A DNA stretch of 64,000 nucleotides from an uncultured Clostridia bacterium (GCA_934130975.1 CAKOYU010000006.1:1-64000); one strand, 5' to 3'; counted from the first letter of the stretch, positions 34,942 through 44,869 are shown. Notes: generated from the letters alone by a model not told the origin. Translations and numbers: made by a program.

Positions 34942-35150
34942 GTTACTATATACAACTATAAATTTATATTTATAAATATAATAATATATTGTTTTTTATA
35001 CCTTGGTGTCGCAATCTTTATATTTAAAACACTAATATGAAGATTGCTCCATATCGCATTCGCTTTGCTCATTTGGTCGCTTACGCGGTATTTCAAAACA
35101 ATATATTATTAATTTTCTAGAATTTATATTATTTAGCTGTGAATTGTAAC
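34942..35150 (+). repeat. Inverted-repeat element, copy 3 of 6
   Basis: Inner arms and core as in the other copies. The right outer arm TGTGAATTGTAAC is intact (35138-35150); the left one is decayed to GTTACTATATACA. The core hairpin reads GCAATCTTTATATT against AATATGAAGATTGC, changed on both sides compared with copy 1. Located between the divergent cysteine-rich gene and murI. Confidence 0.85.
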
Positions 35151-35257
35151 TATTAATTAGCAATAGTGTAAAATTTTAAAATAATTATAGCGTTTTTTGA
35201 GTTTTTGTTATATAATTTAATATACTTTAAGATTAATATATAAGGAAGGAAAATGAA

Positions 35258-36043
35258 ATGGATAATAAAAGTATAGGAATATTTGACTCTGGAGTTGGAG
35301 GATTAACTGTATTTAAAGAAGTACGAAAAATTCTTCCAAATGAAAGCATTGTATATTTGGGAGATACTTATAATTTTCCGTATGGAGATAAAACTCAAGA
35401 TGAAATAATTAAATATTCTATTAAAAATGTAGAAAGATTAATAGATAAAGGGGCAAAAGTTGTTGTAGTAGCATGTGGAACTGCAACAAGTCAAGCTATA
35501 GACAGTTTAAAAGGAAAATTTGATATTCCTATAATAGGAATTATTGAACCAACAGTTGAATATGTTCAAAAACAAAAGTATAAAGAAATTGGAGTAATAG
35601 CAACAGAAGGAACAATAAGAAGTGGACAATGGGAGAAAAAGATAAAAGAAAAAATCAATGAAATTAATGTTATAAACAAAGCTTGTCCAATGTTAGCAAC
35701 AATAGCAGAAGAAGGGCGTGCACAAAGTAAAGAGGGTAGATCAGTAATAAAAGAATATATGAAATGCTTTAAAGAGAAAAATGTAAAGCAAATAATATTA
35801 GGATGTACGCATTATCCTATTTATGAAAAAATAATAGAAGAAGAATTAGGGTATAAAGTTGAACTAATAAATACTGGAATAATGGTTGCACAATATTTGA
35901 AACAATATTTAAAAAATAACAATTTGGAAAATGATACTAAAAATATAGAAGAAAAAATTTATTTAACAAAGCCCGAAAAAGAATTTAGAGATATAGCAAA
36001 AAATATTATGAATGTTGATATAAAAATTGATTCATTGAACTAA
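35258..36043 (+). CDS. murI: glutamate racemase
   Basis: 261 residues. Catalytic cysteines lie in VVACGTATSQ and LGCTHYPIYE. The start is IGIFDSGVGGLTV and the substrate region YLGDTYNFPYG. It makes D-glutamate for peptidoglycan. GGAAGG site; no partner in the immediate vicinity. TATATAAT-like -10 words lie around 35210. Confidence 0.96.
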   Translation: MDNKSIGIFDSGVGGLTVFKEVRKILPNESIVYLGDTYNFPYGDKTQDEIIKYSIKNVERLIDKGAKVVVVACGTATSQAIDSLKGKFDIPIIGIIEPTVEYVQKQKYKEIGVIATEGTIRSGQWEKKIKEKINEINVINKACPMLATIAEEGRAQSKEGRSVIKEYMKCFKEKNVKQIILGCTHYPIYEKIIEEELGYKVELINTGIMVAQYLKQYLKNNNLENDTKNIEEKIYLTKPEKEFRDIAKNIMNVDIKIDSLN

Positions 36044-36048
36044 AATCA

Positions 36049-36077
36049 TTGACTTATAAGTGATTTCAGTATATAAT
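36049..36077 (+). promoter_or_regulatory. promoter of the sigH-like gene
   Basis: TTGACT (36049-36054), a 17-base spacer, TATAAT (36072-36077). An AAATCATT...AAGTGATTT stem overlaps it and may end murI transcripts. Confidence 0.75.
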
Positions 36078-36112
36078 AACAATATAGATTTATTAGGAGG
36101 ACAAAATACATA

Positions 36113-36754
36113 ATGGAAAAAAATATGTTTTCAATTAATGAAAATGAATATACACAAATGACAGACGAAAAATTAATAGAAAATATAAAAAATGATGATC
36201 ATGTGGCGTTAAATTGCCTAATGGAGAGATATAACGATATTGTTAATATGAAAGCAAATAAGTTTTTTATGGTAGGAGCAGAAAAAGAAGATATTGTACA
36301 AGAAGGGATGATAGGTCTATATAAAGCAGTTAAATCATATGATATTGAAAAACAAAATTCATTTAGAACATTTGCAAATATGTGTATAGAAAGACAATTA
36401 ATAACAGCTGTAAAAAACTCAAACAGACAAAAACACATACCTCTAAATTCTTCAGTTTCATTAAATGCAGCAGCATATGAGGATAATGAAGATGTAGACA
36501 AAATAGATGTGCTTGATATAAAAGCACTAGATGATCCATCTGAAATAATAGCTGAAAGAGAATACTTTGAGAGTATGGAAAATAAAATAAAAGAAGCATT
36601 AAGTGAATTTGAATTACAAGTATTACATGAATATGAAAAAGGAAAATCTTATGCTGATATTGCTATAAAATTAAATGCTAAAGTTAAATCAGTAGATACT
36701 GCTATTCAAAGAATCAGAAAAAAAGCTAATAAAATAAGAGATAATATAAAATAA
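36113..36754 (+). CDS. sigH: RNA polymerase sigma factor SigH family
   Basis: 213 residues, sigma-70 group with regions 2 and 4 only. Region 2 has EDIVQEGMIGLYKAVKSYD and FRTFANMCIERQLITAVK. The linker includes KHIPLNSSVSLN, typical of SigH. Region 4 is the helix-turn-helix (ALSEFELQVLHEYEKGKSYADIAIKLN and the VDTAIQRIRKK recognition helix). SigH starts sporulation-linked transcription and competence genes in Bacillus. Own promoter and terminator. The SigH name is supported by size and linker; other group members such as SigF-like are less likely. Confidence 0.88.
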   Translation: MEKNMFSINENEYTQMTDEKLIENIKNDDHVALNCLMERYNDIVNMKANKFFMVGAEKEDIVQEGMIGLYKAVKSYDIEKQNSFRTFANMCIERQLITAVKNSNRQKHIPLNSSVSLNAAAYEDNEDVDKIDVLDIKALDDPSEIIAEREYFESMENKIKEALSEFELQVLHEYEKGKSYADIAIKLNAKVKSVDTAIQRIRKKANKIRDNIK

Positions 36755-36755
36755 G

Positions 36756-36786
36756 AGAGTTCATTTTGAAGTGAACTCTTTTTTGG
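36756..36786 (+). terminator. terminator of sigH
   Basis: AGAGTTCA and TGAACTCT around TTTTGAAG, then six T. Confidence 0.87.
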
Positions 36787-36869
36787 GTGTGATTTAAAAG
36801 GAATGTACGTAGTTACTACGGAAATAAGATATTTACAAAAATTACAATTAAAAAAATTTTGTATATGTG

Positions 36870-36898
36870 TTGCTATTGAGAAAAAAAATTGTTATAAT
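36870..36898 (+). promoter_or_regulatory. promoter of the glycosidase-cmk-HD unit
   Basis: TTGCTA at 36870-36875, 17 bases, TATAAT at 36893-36898. Confidence 0.65.
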
Positions 36899-36968
36899 AA
36901 ACGAGATATTGAAAGATAAAGGTTAATATTGTATTAATTTGATATACTTTGAAAGGATGAAAATGTGA

Positions 36969-38066
36969 ATGAAGAAAAATAAAAAATATGATGAAATAGA
37001 TGAAATACCAAAAGCGTTAAAAAATGATAAGAAAAAAGAGAAAAAAAAGAAAAATTGGAAAAAAATATGGTTAGTATTAATAATATTAGCAATACTTGGA
37101 GTTGGTTCTGGAGGATTTTTGCTATATGGACCATTTTCAGGATTTAGAGATTGGTTAATAACAACTGCAATGACAACAATGACACACCAATATTTAGCAA
37201 CTTGGTTTTATGATGATGACACAATAAATGAAGTTTTAGCTAAAAATAAAGTAAGCGAAGTTGATGAAATAACAAATACAAATACAATTGTTATAAATAC
37301 AGAATCAGAATCAACAACTTATGCAAATGAATATGAAAAAGCGATATTAGAAAAAGATCCTAATAATGATGATTATAAAATTATAGAAATAAAAGGAAAA
37401 GGATATAGTGGATATTTAGCTGCTATATATGATCCATCAAGAATAAAAACAGTATATACTAAGAAACTAGGAACAAGTGGACAATATTTAACACAAATGG
37501 CAAAAGATAATGATGCATTAATAGCAATAAATGGTGGGGGATTTGAAGATCCTAACTATAACAGTAATGGTGCTAATCCGCTAGGAATAACATTTTCAGG
37601 AGGAAAACTAGTAACATCAAAAACATGGAATGGATCAGGTGGACTAATAGGATTTACACAAGATAATAAACTTGTATTAGGAAAAATGACAGTTAAACAA
37701 GCACAAGATATGAAAATAAGAGATGGTGTAACATTTGGACCATTCTTAATAGTAAATGGAAAACCATCAAAAGTACTTGGAAATGGCGGTTGGGGAACAG
37801 CACCTCGTACTGCTATAGGACAAAGAAAAGATGGAATAGTATTATTTTTAGTAATAGACGGAAGAACAATAAAAGAACCAGGTGCAGATATGAATGACTT
37901 AATTGAAATAATGCAAAATTATGGCGCATATAATGCAACAAATCTTGATGGAGGAACTTCAAGTGCAATGGTTGTAAATGGAAAAATAATAAATGATCCA
38001 GTAGATAGCTCTGGGGCACATAGAACAAGATTTATATCTACAGGATTTATATTAACTAAAAAATAA
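36969..38066 (+). CDS. phosphodiester glycosidase family (NAGPA domain) membrane protein
   Basis: 365 residues. A lysine-rich cytosolic start is followed by one membrane helix (about 35-57) and an outer NAGPA domain from about 165. The domain shows DALIAINGGGFEDPNYNSNG, GVTFGPFLIVNGKP, TAPRTAIGQRKDGIVLFLVIDGR and ATNLDGGTSSAMVVNGK. NAGPA-type enzymes cut GlcNAc-1-phosphodiester linkages. In Firmicutes they act on teichoic acids or exopolysaccharide (YoeB- and phage-related members), so a cell-wall role is likely. The ATG at 36969 follows GAAAGGATG; an ATG five bases earlier meets an immediate stop. cmk follows 26 bases on. Confidence 0.87.
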   Translation: MKKNKKYDEIDEIPKALKNDKKKEKKKKNWKKIWLVLIILAILGVGSGGFLLYGPFSGFRDWLITTAMTTMTHQYLATWFYDDDTINEVLAKNKVSEVDEITNTNTIVINTESESTTYANEYEKAILEKDPNNDDYKIIEIKGKGYSGYLAAIYDPSRIKTVYTKKLGTSGQYLTQMAKDNDALIAINGGGFEDPNYNSNGANPLGITFSGGKLVTSKTWNGSGGLIGFTQDNKLVLGKMTVKQAQDMKIRDGVTFGPFLIVNGKPSKVLGNGGWGTAPRTAIGQRKDGIVLFLVIDGRTIKEPGADMNDLIEIMQNYGAYNATNLDGGTSSAMVVNGKIINDPVDSSGAHRTRFISTGFILTKK

Positions 38067-38092
38067 ACAACATTAAAGAAAGGTTGAAAGAT

Positions 38093-38764
38093 ATGGGATT
38101 TATAGTAGCTGTTGATGGTACAGCAGGAAGTGGAAAAGGAACTATAACAAAAATAATTGCAGACAAGTTAAACTTAATAAGTATAGACACAGGAGCAATG
38201 TATAGATGTGTTGCACTAGAATGTATAAATAAAAATATAGATTATACAGAAATAGAAAAAATAAAAGAAGTTCTTAAAGATATTAATATTGAATTAAAAA
38301 AAGAAAACAATTCACAAGTAGTAATATTAAATGGAAAAGATGTTACTAGGGAAATAAGGACTCCAGAAGTAGATAGTGTAGTTGCAAAATTTGCTGCAAT
38401 AAAAGAAGTAAGAGATAAAATAACTCCATTACAAAGAAAAATGGGAAAAGATGCAAATATAATCATGGAGGGTAGAGATATAGGAACAGTAGTATTTCCT
38501 AATGCAGATGTAAAAGTATTTTTAGATTGTTCAGTAGAAGAAAGAGCCAGAAGAAGATATAATCAAGATTTAGAAAAGGGAATAAAAACTACATATGAAG
38601 AAGTTCTTGAAAGCATAAAAGAAAGACATAGACTAGAAACAGAAAGAGAAATTGCACCATTAGTACAAGCACCAGATGCAGTATATATAGATTCAACAAA
38701 AATGACAATAGATGAAGAAGCAGAAGCTGTAATAAAAATAATTGAAGAAAAAAGAAAACAATAA
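38093..38764 (+). CDS. cmk: cytidylate kinase
   Basis: 223 residues. The P-loop VDGTAGSGKGTI and IDTGAMYRCVA are diagnostic. The EIRTPEVDSVVAKFA NMP-binding region and the EGRDIGTVVFPNADVKVFLD strand follow, with the lid rich in arginine (EERARRRYNQD). Phosphorylates CMP and dCMP. Start moved to ATG 38093, nine bases after the TTG in frame, because AAAGG spacing fits. Follows the glycosidase gene. Confidence 0.96.
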   Translation: MGFIVAVDGTAGSGKGTITKIIADKLNLISIDTGAMYRCVALECINKNIDYTEIEKIKEVLKDINIELKKENNSQVVILNGKDVTREIRTPEVDSVVAKFAAIKEVRDKITPLQRKMGKDANIIMEGRDIGTVVFPNADVKVFLDCSVEERARRRYNQDLEKGIKTTYEEVLESIKERHRLETEREIAPLVQAPDAVYIDSTKMTIDEEAEAVIKIIEEKRKQ

Positions 38765-38775
38765 AACCGAAAGGA

Positions 38776-39339
38776 ATGAAAATATTGAAAGAAGAATTTT
38801 TAAAGATATTAAGAACAGTAAAAAGAGAAGGAATAGAAGATCTAATAAAATTTATGGAAAGTACAGATTTCTTTACGGCACCAGCTAGTACAAGATTTCA
38901 TGGAAACTATGCAGGTGGACTTGTAGAACATAGTATGAAAGTATATGAAATACTAGTGGAAAAAGTCAAAAACTCATCTAAAAAAATTGAAGTTTCAGAT
39001 GATACATTGAAAATAGTTGCATTACTACATGATATATGTAAAGCAAATTTTTATAAAATAGATTATAGAAATGCTAAAAATGCATTAGGAGTATGGGAAA
39101 AAGTTCCTTATTATACAGTAGATGATACCATACCATATGGACATGGAGAAAAATCAGTAATGATGATTACAGAATATATGAAATTAACAAGTGAAGAGAA
39201 GTATGCAATACGTTGGCATATGGGATTTACAGAACCTAAAGAACAATATGGGACAATAGGAATTGCTTATACAAAATATCCATTAGCATTACTTGTTTTT
39301 GAAGCTGATTTAGAAGCAACATATTTCTTTGATACATAA
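38776..39339 (+). CDS. HD-domain phosphohydrolase
   Basis: 187 residues. Metal-binding HD-domain residues: FHGNYAGGLVEHSMKVY, then the HD pair in LLHDICKANF, then HGEKSVMM and WHMGF. Many such proteins hydrolyse nucleotides or cyclic nucleotides. The ribosome binding site GAAAGGA touches the annotated ATG at 38776; a TTG three codons on (38785) has better spacing and may be the true start. A terminator ends the unit. Substrate not known. Confidence 0.82.
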   Translation: MKILKEEFLKILRTVKREGIEDLIKFMESTDFFTAPASTRFHGNYAGGLVEHSMKVYEILVEKVKNSSKKIEVSDDTLKIVALLHDICKANFYKIDYRNAKNALGVWEKVPYYTVDDTIPYGHGEKSVMMITEYMKLTSEEKYAIRWHMGFTEPKEQYGTIGIAYTKYPLALLVFEADLEATYFFDT

Positions 39340-39343
39340 AAAC

Positions 39344-39385
39344 AAAGCATGTTTACAAATTTAATTGTAAATATGCTTTATTTTT
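39344..39385 (+). terminator. terminator after the HD gene
   Basis: AAAGCATGTTTACAA and TTGTAAATATGCTTT form a long stem with a short loop, followed by ATTTTTAT. Confidence 0.87.
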
Positions 39386-39435
39386 ATAATAGCTATAATC
39401 GCTAGCACTTTGAGATTTTCTCCTTTTAGTCGAAA

Positions 39436-39649
39436 GTTACAATTCACAGGGTATTAACAACTACATTTAGAAATTTAATAATATATTGTTTTTTTATACC
39501 TTGATGTCGCAATCTGCATATAAAAGATACTAGTATGTAGATTGCTCCATATCGCATTCGCTACGCTCATTTGGTCGCTTACGCGGTATTACAAAAACAA
39601 TATATTATTAAATTTCTAAAATCTATATAATTTGGCTGTGAATTGTAAC
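39436..39649 (+). repeat. Inverted-repeat element, copy 4 of 6
   Basis: The cleanest copy: outer arms GTTACAATTCACAG and CTGTGAATTGTAAC match perfectly, inner arms ATTTAGAAATTTAATAATAT and complement, then the core. Core hairpin GCAATCTGCATA against TATGTAGATTGC. Lies between the HD gene and the SNF2 helicase. Confidence 0.92.
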
Positions 39650-39689
39650 AGTCGAAAACTCAAATTGAAAAATTTTCTTATTTGTTCTA

Positions 39690-39718
39690 TTGTCAAAGAA
39701 GCCAAAGTGCGATATAAT
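39690..39718 (+). promoter_or_regulatory. promoter of the SNF2 helicase gene
   Basis: TTGTCA at 39690-39695, a 17-base spacer and TATAAT at 39713-39718, 30 bases before the ATG at 39749. Confidence 0.78.
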
Positions 39719-39748
39719 AATAAGCCAAGAAATGGCGAGGGAAAAAAG

Positions 39749-42700
39749 ATGTTAATAAATAAAAAAATAATAGAAGAACTGTATTATGATGCAGGAGAGG
39801 AAAGAATTCAAAAAGCTAGATTATATACCAAAACAGGAAGAGTAGAAATAGAAAAAATAAATTATAATGACAAAAATAATTTTGAATTAACAGGAAATGT
39901 AAGTGGACAAGAAAATTACAGAACACATATTAGTGTGGAGTCTGGAGAAATAATAGATGTAACATGTGAATGCAAAGATTATCAAAAAAGATATGCATCA
40001 TGTAAACATATAGTTGCTACAATGATGGAATTTGAAAGTAATGACAAATATATGTCAATGATAGAAAAATCTGACACTGTTGATTTTCATAAAACATTAA
40101 GAACTGATTCAAAATATAGAAATTTTAAACAAATAGTAAATGAATTTTATGCAGAAGAAATGCAAGAGATAGAAGAATCGAATGAACATGAAAGAGAAGA
40201 AATATATCCAGAAATAAAGATTGAACCTAAAATAATTTATGACAAATATGAAAGTAATTTAAGGGTAGAATTTAAAATTGGAAATCAAAGAATGTATAAA
40301 ATCAAAAATTTGGCAGAATTTTACGACAGAATGATTAATAAAGAAAAATATAAATATGGAAGTAAATTAGAATTTATCCACAAAAAAGAAGTGTTTGTGG
40401 ATAACAGTCAAGAAATTTTACAATTCATATTAAAACATTCGGAAATAATTAGATTTGTAAATTCAAGTGTAAATACTAGTTATAGATATTATGGAAAAGC
40501 ATTAAATGAAGGATATATTTTATTAAATAATAGTGGAATTGATGAAATATTTGAAATTTTAAAAGGTCAAGAAATATCTTTTCAAAAAGAATATAAAGAT
40601 GAGAAAATAGAATTAAAAAATGAAAATCCTGATTTGCATTTTGTTATGAAGAAAAGAGGTAAAGAAGAATATCAAATTGTTTTAAATAAAAAAATCGATA
40701 TAATGAGAGATATCGATATAATAATTGGAAAAGAATATAAATATTTATTAATAGATAATGTACTTTATAGATGTGACAAAAAATATGAGCAAACAACATT
40801 CAAATTATTAAAAATGTTAAAAGATAATTTCATGACTGAATTAATATTTGGAAAAGAACAATTACCGGAACTATTTTCAATAATTTTATTAAAACTAAAA
40901 AATAGTATAGAATTTAAAGGGATAGATGAGCAACAAATAGAACAATATAAACCTAAAAAATTAGTAGTTAAGCTATTTTTAGATTATGATAAAAATGAAC
41001 ATATATTAGCAGATGCAAAATTTTGCTATGGAGAAGAAGAATTTAACCCATTACAACAAAAGATTAAGATAAAATACCCTAGAGATGTTGTAGCTGAAAA
41101 CAAAGCACTTAATTTGCTAAGAAAAACTGGATTTATGTATTATGCACAAAAAGAATGTTTTATACTTCCAGATGAAGATAAAATTTATAATTTTTTACTA
41201 AATGATGTAAATGAATATATGCAGAAATTTGAAGTGATGGTAACAGATGAATTTAAATCTAAACAAATAAAGCAACCTAAAATAGGAAATTTGGGCATCA
41301 AAGTGGAAAATAATTTACTAACTATAGATTTGACTAATTTAAATATAGATATATCAGAATTAAAAGAAATTATGGCAAAATATGAATTAAAGAAAAAGTA
41401 TCATAAACTAAAAGATGGGACATTTATAAATTTAGAAGAAAATCAAGATATTGAATTTATAGATAAATTAGTAACTGGTATGGATATTGAGTTTAAAGAA
41501 TTAGAAAATGGACCAGTAAAACTTCCTGTAAATAGAAGTTTATATTTAAATCAATTATTAAAGACAATTAACAATACTCCAATAACCAAGAATGATGAAT
41601 ATAAAAAAATAATTAATGGATTAGAAAAAGATAGTGATGAAACAGATATAGAAATACCAGCAAGCTTAGATAGTGTTTTAAGATATTATCAAAAGACAGG
41701 ATATAAATGGTTAAAAACTCTTGATAATTATAAGTTTGGAGGGATTTTAGCTGATGATATGGGACTTGGAAAAACAATACAAATGTTATCAATTATTGCA
41801 GGATATATAGATGAGAATAAAGAAGAAAAAAGAGCATCTATAGTAATTTGTCCAAGTTCACTTACATTAAACTGGCAAAATGAGTCTCAAAAATTCACTA
41901 ATAAATTAAAAACAATAGTTATAAGAGGAAATTCTCAAGAACGTAAAGAACAAATAAAAAATATAGGAAAATATGATTTAATAATAACGTCTTATGATTT
42001 ATTAAAAAGAGATATAGAATTTTATAAAGAAATTAAATATGCATTTAGATTTGCAATAACAGATGAAGCTCAGTATTTAAAAAATAGTAATACACAAAAT
42101 GCTAAAGCAGTTAAAGAAATTGTTGCAGATACAAGATATGCATTAACAGGTACGCCAATAGAAAATTCATTAGCAGAGTTGTGGTCAATTTTTGATTATA
42201 TAATGCCAGGTTATTTATTTGCATATAAAAAGTTCAAAACAGAATTTGAAGTACCAATAGTTAAAGAAGAAAATCAAAAAGCAATGAAAAAATTGAGAAT
42301 GCTTATAGAACCATTTATTCTAAGAAGAACTAAAAAAGAAGTGTTAACAGAATTGCCAGAAAAAACAATAACAGTTTTAAATAATCAAATGAAAGAAGAA
42401 CAAGAAAAAATATACTTGAACTATTTAGCACAAGCAAAACAAGATATTGCAGAAACAATAAATGTAAAAGGATTTGAAAGAAGTCATATTCAAGTGTTAT
42501 CAGCACTTACAAGGCTAAGACAAATTTGTTGTCATCCAAGTTTATTTATAAAAGATTATAAAGAGGGAAGTAGCAAATTAGAACAATGTATAGAAATTAT
42601 TAAAGATGCTATAGAATCAGGACATAAGATTTTATTATTTTCTGGATATACATCAATGTTTGAAATTATTGAAAAAGAGTTAAACAAAAATGGTATCTCT

Positions 42701-43081
42701 TATTTTAAATTAACAGGAGCTACAAAAGTTGATGAACGAATTAGAATGGTTGATGAATTTAATGAAAGTAAAGATATAAAAGTATTTTTAATTTCGCTTA
42801 AAGCTGGAGGAACTGGACTAAATTTAACAGGAGCAGATATGGTTATTCATTATGATCCTTGGTGGAATGCATCTGCAGAAAATCAAGCTACTGATAGAGC
42901 TTATAGAATTGGTCAAAAAAATAATGTTCAAGTATATAAATTAATAACTAAAAATTCTATAGAAGAAAAAATTTATGAATTACAGAAAAAGAAATCTACA
43001 CTAATAGATAATGTGCTTGATACTAGAACATCATTTATTAGTAAATTATCTAAAGAAGATATTATGAAATTATTTGAATAA
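39749..43081 (+). CDS. SWIM zinc-finger SNF2/RapA-like helicase
   Basis: 1110 residues from ATG 39749. The open frame extends to 39632 but that part overlaps the promoter. An N-terminal SWIM finger uses C73, C75, C85 and H87 in VTCECKDYQKRYASCKH. A long middle region of unknown fold follows. The SNF2 ATPase has ADDMGLGKTIQM (Walker A), ITDEAQYLKN (DEAQ box) and TGTPIENSLAELWS. The second RecA domain has LISLKAGGTGLNLTGAD and DRAYRIGQKNNV. Such proteins translocate on double-stranded DNA. Bacterial SWIM-SNF2 proteins are widespread but of unclear function; possible roles are repair or RNA polymerase recycling. No methylase or nuclease partner beside it. Confidence 0.92.
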   Translation: MLINKKIIEELYYDAGEERIQKARLYTKTGRVEIEKINYNDKNNFELTGNVSGQENYRTHISVESGEIIDVTCECKDYQKRYASCKHIVATMMEFESNDKYMSMIEKSDTVDFHKTLRTDSKYRNFKQIVNEFYAEEMQEIEESNEHEREEIYPEIKIEPKIIYDKYESNLRVEFKIGNQRMYKIKNLAEFYDRMINKEKYKYGSKLEFIHKKEVFVDNSQEILQFILKHSEIIRFVNSSVNTSYRYYGKALNEGYILLNNSGIDEIFEILKGQEISFQKEYKDEKIELKNENPDLHFVMKKRGKEEYQIVLNKKIDIMRDIDIIIGKEYKYLLIDNVLYRCDKKYEQTTFKLLKMLKDNFMTELIFGKEQLPELFSIILLKLKNSIEFKGIDEQQIEQYKPKKLVVKLFLDYDKNEHILADAKFCYGEEEFNPLQQKIKIKYPRDVVAENKALNLLRKTGFMYYAQKECFILPDEDKIYNFLLNDVNEYMQKFEVMVTDEFKSKQIKQPKIGNLGIKVENNLLTIDLTNLNIDISELKEIMAKYELKKKYHKLKDGTFINLEENQDIEFIDKLVTGMDIEFKELENGPVKLPVNRSLYLNQLLKTINNTPITKNDEYKKIINGLEKDSDETDIEIPASLDSVLRYYQKTGYKWLKTLDNYKFGGILADDMGLGKTIQMLSIIAGYIDENKEEKRASIVICPSSLTLNWQNESQKFTNKLKTIVIRGNSQERKEQIKNIGKYDLIITSYDLLKRDIEFYKEIKYAFRFAITDEAQYLKNSNTQNAKAVKEIVADTRYALTGTPIENSLAELWSIFDYIMPGYLFAYKKFKTEFEVPIVKEENQKAMKKLRMLIEPFILRRTKKEVLTELPEKTITVLNNQMKEEQEKIYLNYLAQAKQDIAETINVKGFERSHIQVLSALTRLRQICCHPSLFIKDYKEGSSKLEQCIEIIKDAIESGHKILLFSGYTSMFEIIEKELNKNGISYFKLTGATKVDERIRMVDEFNESKDIKVFLISLKAGGTGLNLTGADMVIHYDPWWNASAENQATDRAYRIGQKNNVQVYKLITKNSIEEKIYELQKKKSTLIDNVLDTRTSFISKLSKEDIMKLFE

Positions 43082-43082
43082 A

Positions 43083-43355
43083 TTTTAACTTAAACTGTTG
43101 AACAATATAAATTACGTATTACATTTATAGAATAATGTATTTATAAATTAATAATATATTGTTTTTTACACCTTGGTGTCGCAATCTCCATATTAAAAAT
43201 ACTAGTATGTAGATTGCTCCATATCGCATTCGCTATGCTCATTTGATCGCTTACGCGGTATTGCAAAACAATATATTATTAATTTTTTAAAATATATAAT
43301 TTAGTTATAAATTGTAATATTATTTTAATTATATTTTTTAACAGTTTAACTTAAA
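43083..43355 (+). repeat. Inverted-repeat element, copy 5 of 6, with an extra outer arm
   Basis: Inner arms and core as usual; middle arms ATTAC... (43111) against ...GTAAT (43318). An additional outermost pair is visible: TTTTAACTTAAACTGTT at 43083 against AACAGTTTAACTTAAA near 43339. It starts two bases after the helicase stop codon. The core's GCAATCTCCATATT and GTATGTAGATTGC hairpin is kept. Confidence 0.85.
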
Positions 43356-43380
43356 CGTATTAAAAGAAAGGATAGTAATT

Positions 43381-44757
43381 ATGAAAGATTACATAGTAGT
43401 AATTGGAGGAGGACTTGCAGGGAGTGAATCTGCATATCAAATTGCAAAACAAGGAATAAAAGTAAAATTATATGAAATGAAACCAATTAAATTTACAGAA
43501 GCTCATAGTAATAAAGATTTAGCAGAAATAGTATGTAGTAATTCATTTAAATCAAATTTACATACAAATGCTTGTGGTTTATTAAAAGAAGAATTAAGAT
43601 ATTTAGATTCATTGTTAATAAAAATAGCAGATGAAACGCAAGTACCTGCAGGACAGGCATTAGCAGTAGATAGAGAATTATTTGCACAAAAAGTAACTCA
43701 AGAAATTGAAAATAATCCATTAATAGAAATAATACATGAAGAAGTAACAGATATAGAAAAACTTGCGCAAGATGGAATTGTAATTATAGCAACAGGGCCA
43801 TTAACATCAGAAAAAATGGCAAAAGAAATTTCAAAAATAACAGGACAAGACAAATTATATTTTTATGATGCTGCAGCTCCAATTGTTACAAAAGAAAGTA
43901 TAGATTTTAACATAGCATTTTGGGGTAATAGATATGAACAAGAAAAGCAAAAAGATGAAACGATTGAGCAATGGCAAAGTAGAATTAAAAATCTAGAAGC
44001 AAGTTATATAAATCTTCCGATGAATCAAGAGGAATATGAAAGATTTTGCGATGAGTTGATAAATGCAGAGGGAGTAGTATTACATGAATTTGAAAAACGA
44101 GAAATTTTTGAAGGGTGTATGCCAGTAGAAGTTATGGCAAAAAGAGGATTAGATACATTAAGATTTGGACCATTAAAACCAGTAGGATTTGATGACCCAA
44201 GAACAGGAAGAAGACCATATGCAGTAGTTCAATTAAGACAAGATGATGTTGATGGAATGATATTTAATATTGTAGGATTTCAAACAAATTTGAAGTTTGG
44301 AGAACAAAAAAGAGTGTTTAGTATGATTCCGGGACTTGAAAATGCAGAGTTTGTAAAGTATGGTGTAATGCATAGAAATACATATATAAACTCAACAAAA
44401 CTGTTGGATAATACATATAATCTGAAAAGTAATAATAATATATATTTTGCAGGGCAAATAACAGGTGTTGAAGGATATGTAGAATCAATTTCATCAGGAA
44501 TGTTAGCTAGTTTAAATGCATGTCAAAAATATAAAAATGGAGATAAAATAGTATTTCCAGAAACAACAATAATTGGAGCATTAGCTAAATACATTTCAAC
44601 AGAAAATGACAAATTTCAGCCAATGAATGCGAACTTTGGAATTGTACCACCATTAGGAGAAAAAATAAAAGATAAAAAAATAAAATATGGAAAACTTGCA
44701 GATAGAGCACTTGTGGATTTAAAAGAACAATATTTTACAAAAAAAGAAAAAAATTAA
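43381..44757 (+). CDS. trmFO: methylenetetrahydrofolate-tRNA (uracil-54-C5) methyltransferase TrmFO
   Basis: 458 residues. FAD motif VVIGGGLAGSESAYQIA at the start. The region VCSNSFKSNLHTNACGLLKEE carries a conserved catalytic cysteine, FEGCMPVEVMAKRG the second. Ends with EGYVESISSGMLASLNA, as in GidA relatives. It makes ribothymidine at position 54 of tRNA using methylene-THF and FAD. GAAAGGA site. It stands alone after repeat copy 5. Confidence 0.96.
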   Translation: MKDYIVVIGGGLAGSESAYQIAKQGIKVKLYEMKPIKFTEAHSNKDLAEIVCSNSFKSNLHTNACGLLKEELRYLDSLLIKIADETQVPAGQALAVDRELFAQKVTQEIENNPLIEIIHEEVTDIEKLAQDGIVIIATGPLTSEKMAKEISKITGQDKLYFYDAAAPIVTKESIDFNIAFWGNRYEQEKQKDETIEQWQSRIKNLEASYINLPMNQEEYERFCDELINAEGVVLHEFEKREIFEGCMPVEVMAKRGLDTLRFGPLKPVGFDDPRTGRRPYAVVQLRQDDVDGMIFNIVGFQTNLKFGEQKRVFSMIPGLENAEFVKYGVMHRNTYINSTKLLDNTYNLKSNNNIYFAGQITGVEGYVESISSGMLASLNACQKYKNGDKIVFPETTIIGALAKYISTENDKFQPMNANFGIVPPLGEKIKDKKIKYGKLADRALVDLKEQYFTKKEKN

Positions 44758-44869
44758 CAAAAAATGCTTGTAGAAAAAAATACGTTGTGTTAGAATATAA
44801 AATGTAATAGAATATATCACAAATGAAAGGAGTTTATTAAGTAATATAATTACTTGATAAGGTTGTAAG

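Noticed and set aside
39632..39748. N-terminal extension of the SNF2 helicase
   Set aside because: It begins inside repeat copy 4 and crosses the promoter at 39690-39718; the ATG at 39749 is the sensible start.
43240..43360. T-box leader upstream of trmFO
   Set aside because: No specifier loop or TGGNACC bulge; the gap is explained by repeat copy 5.
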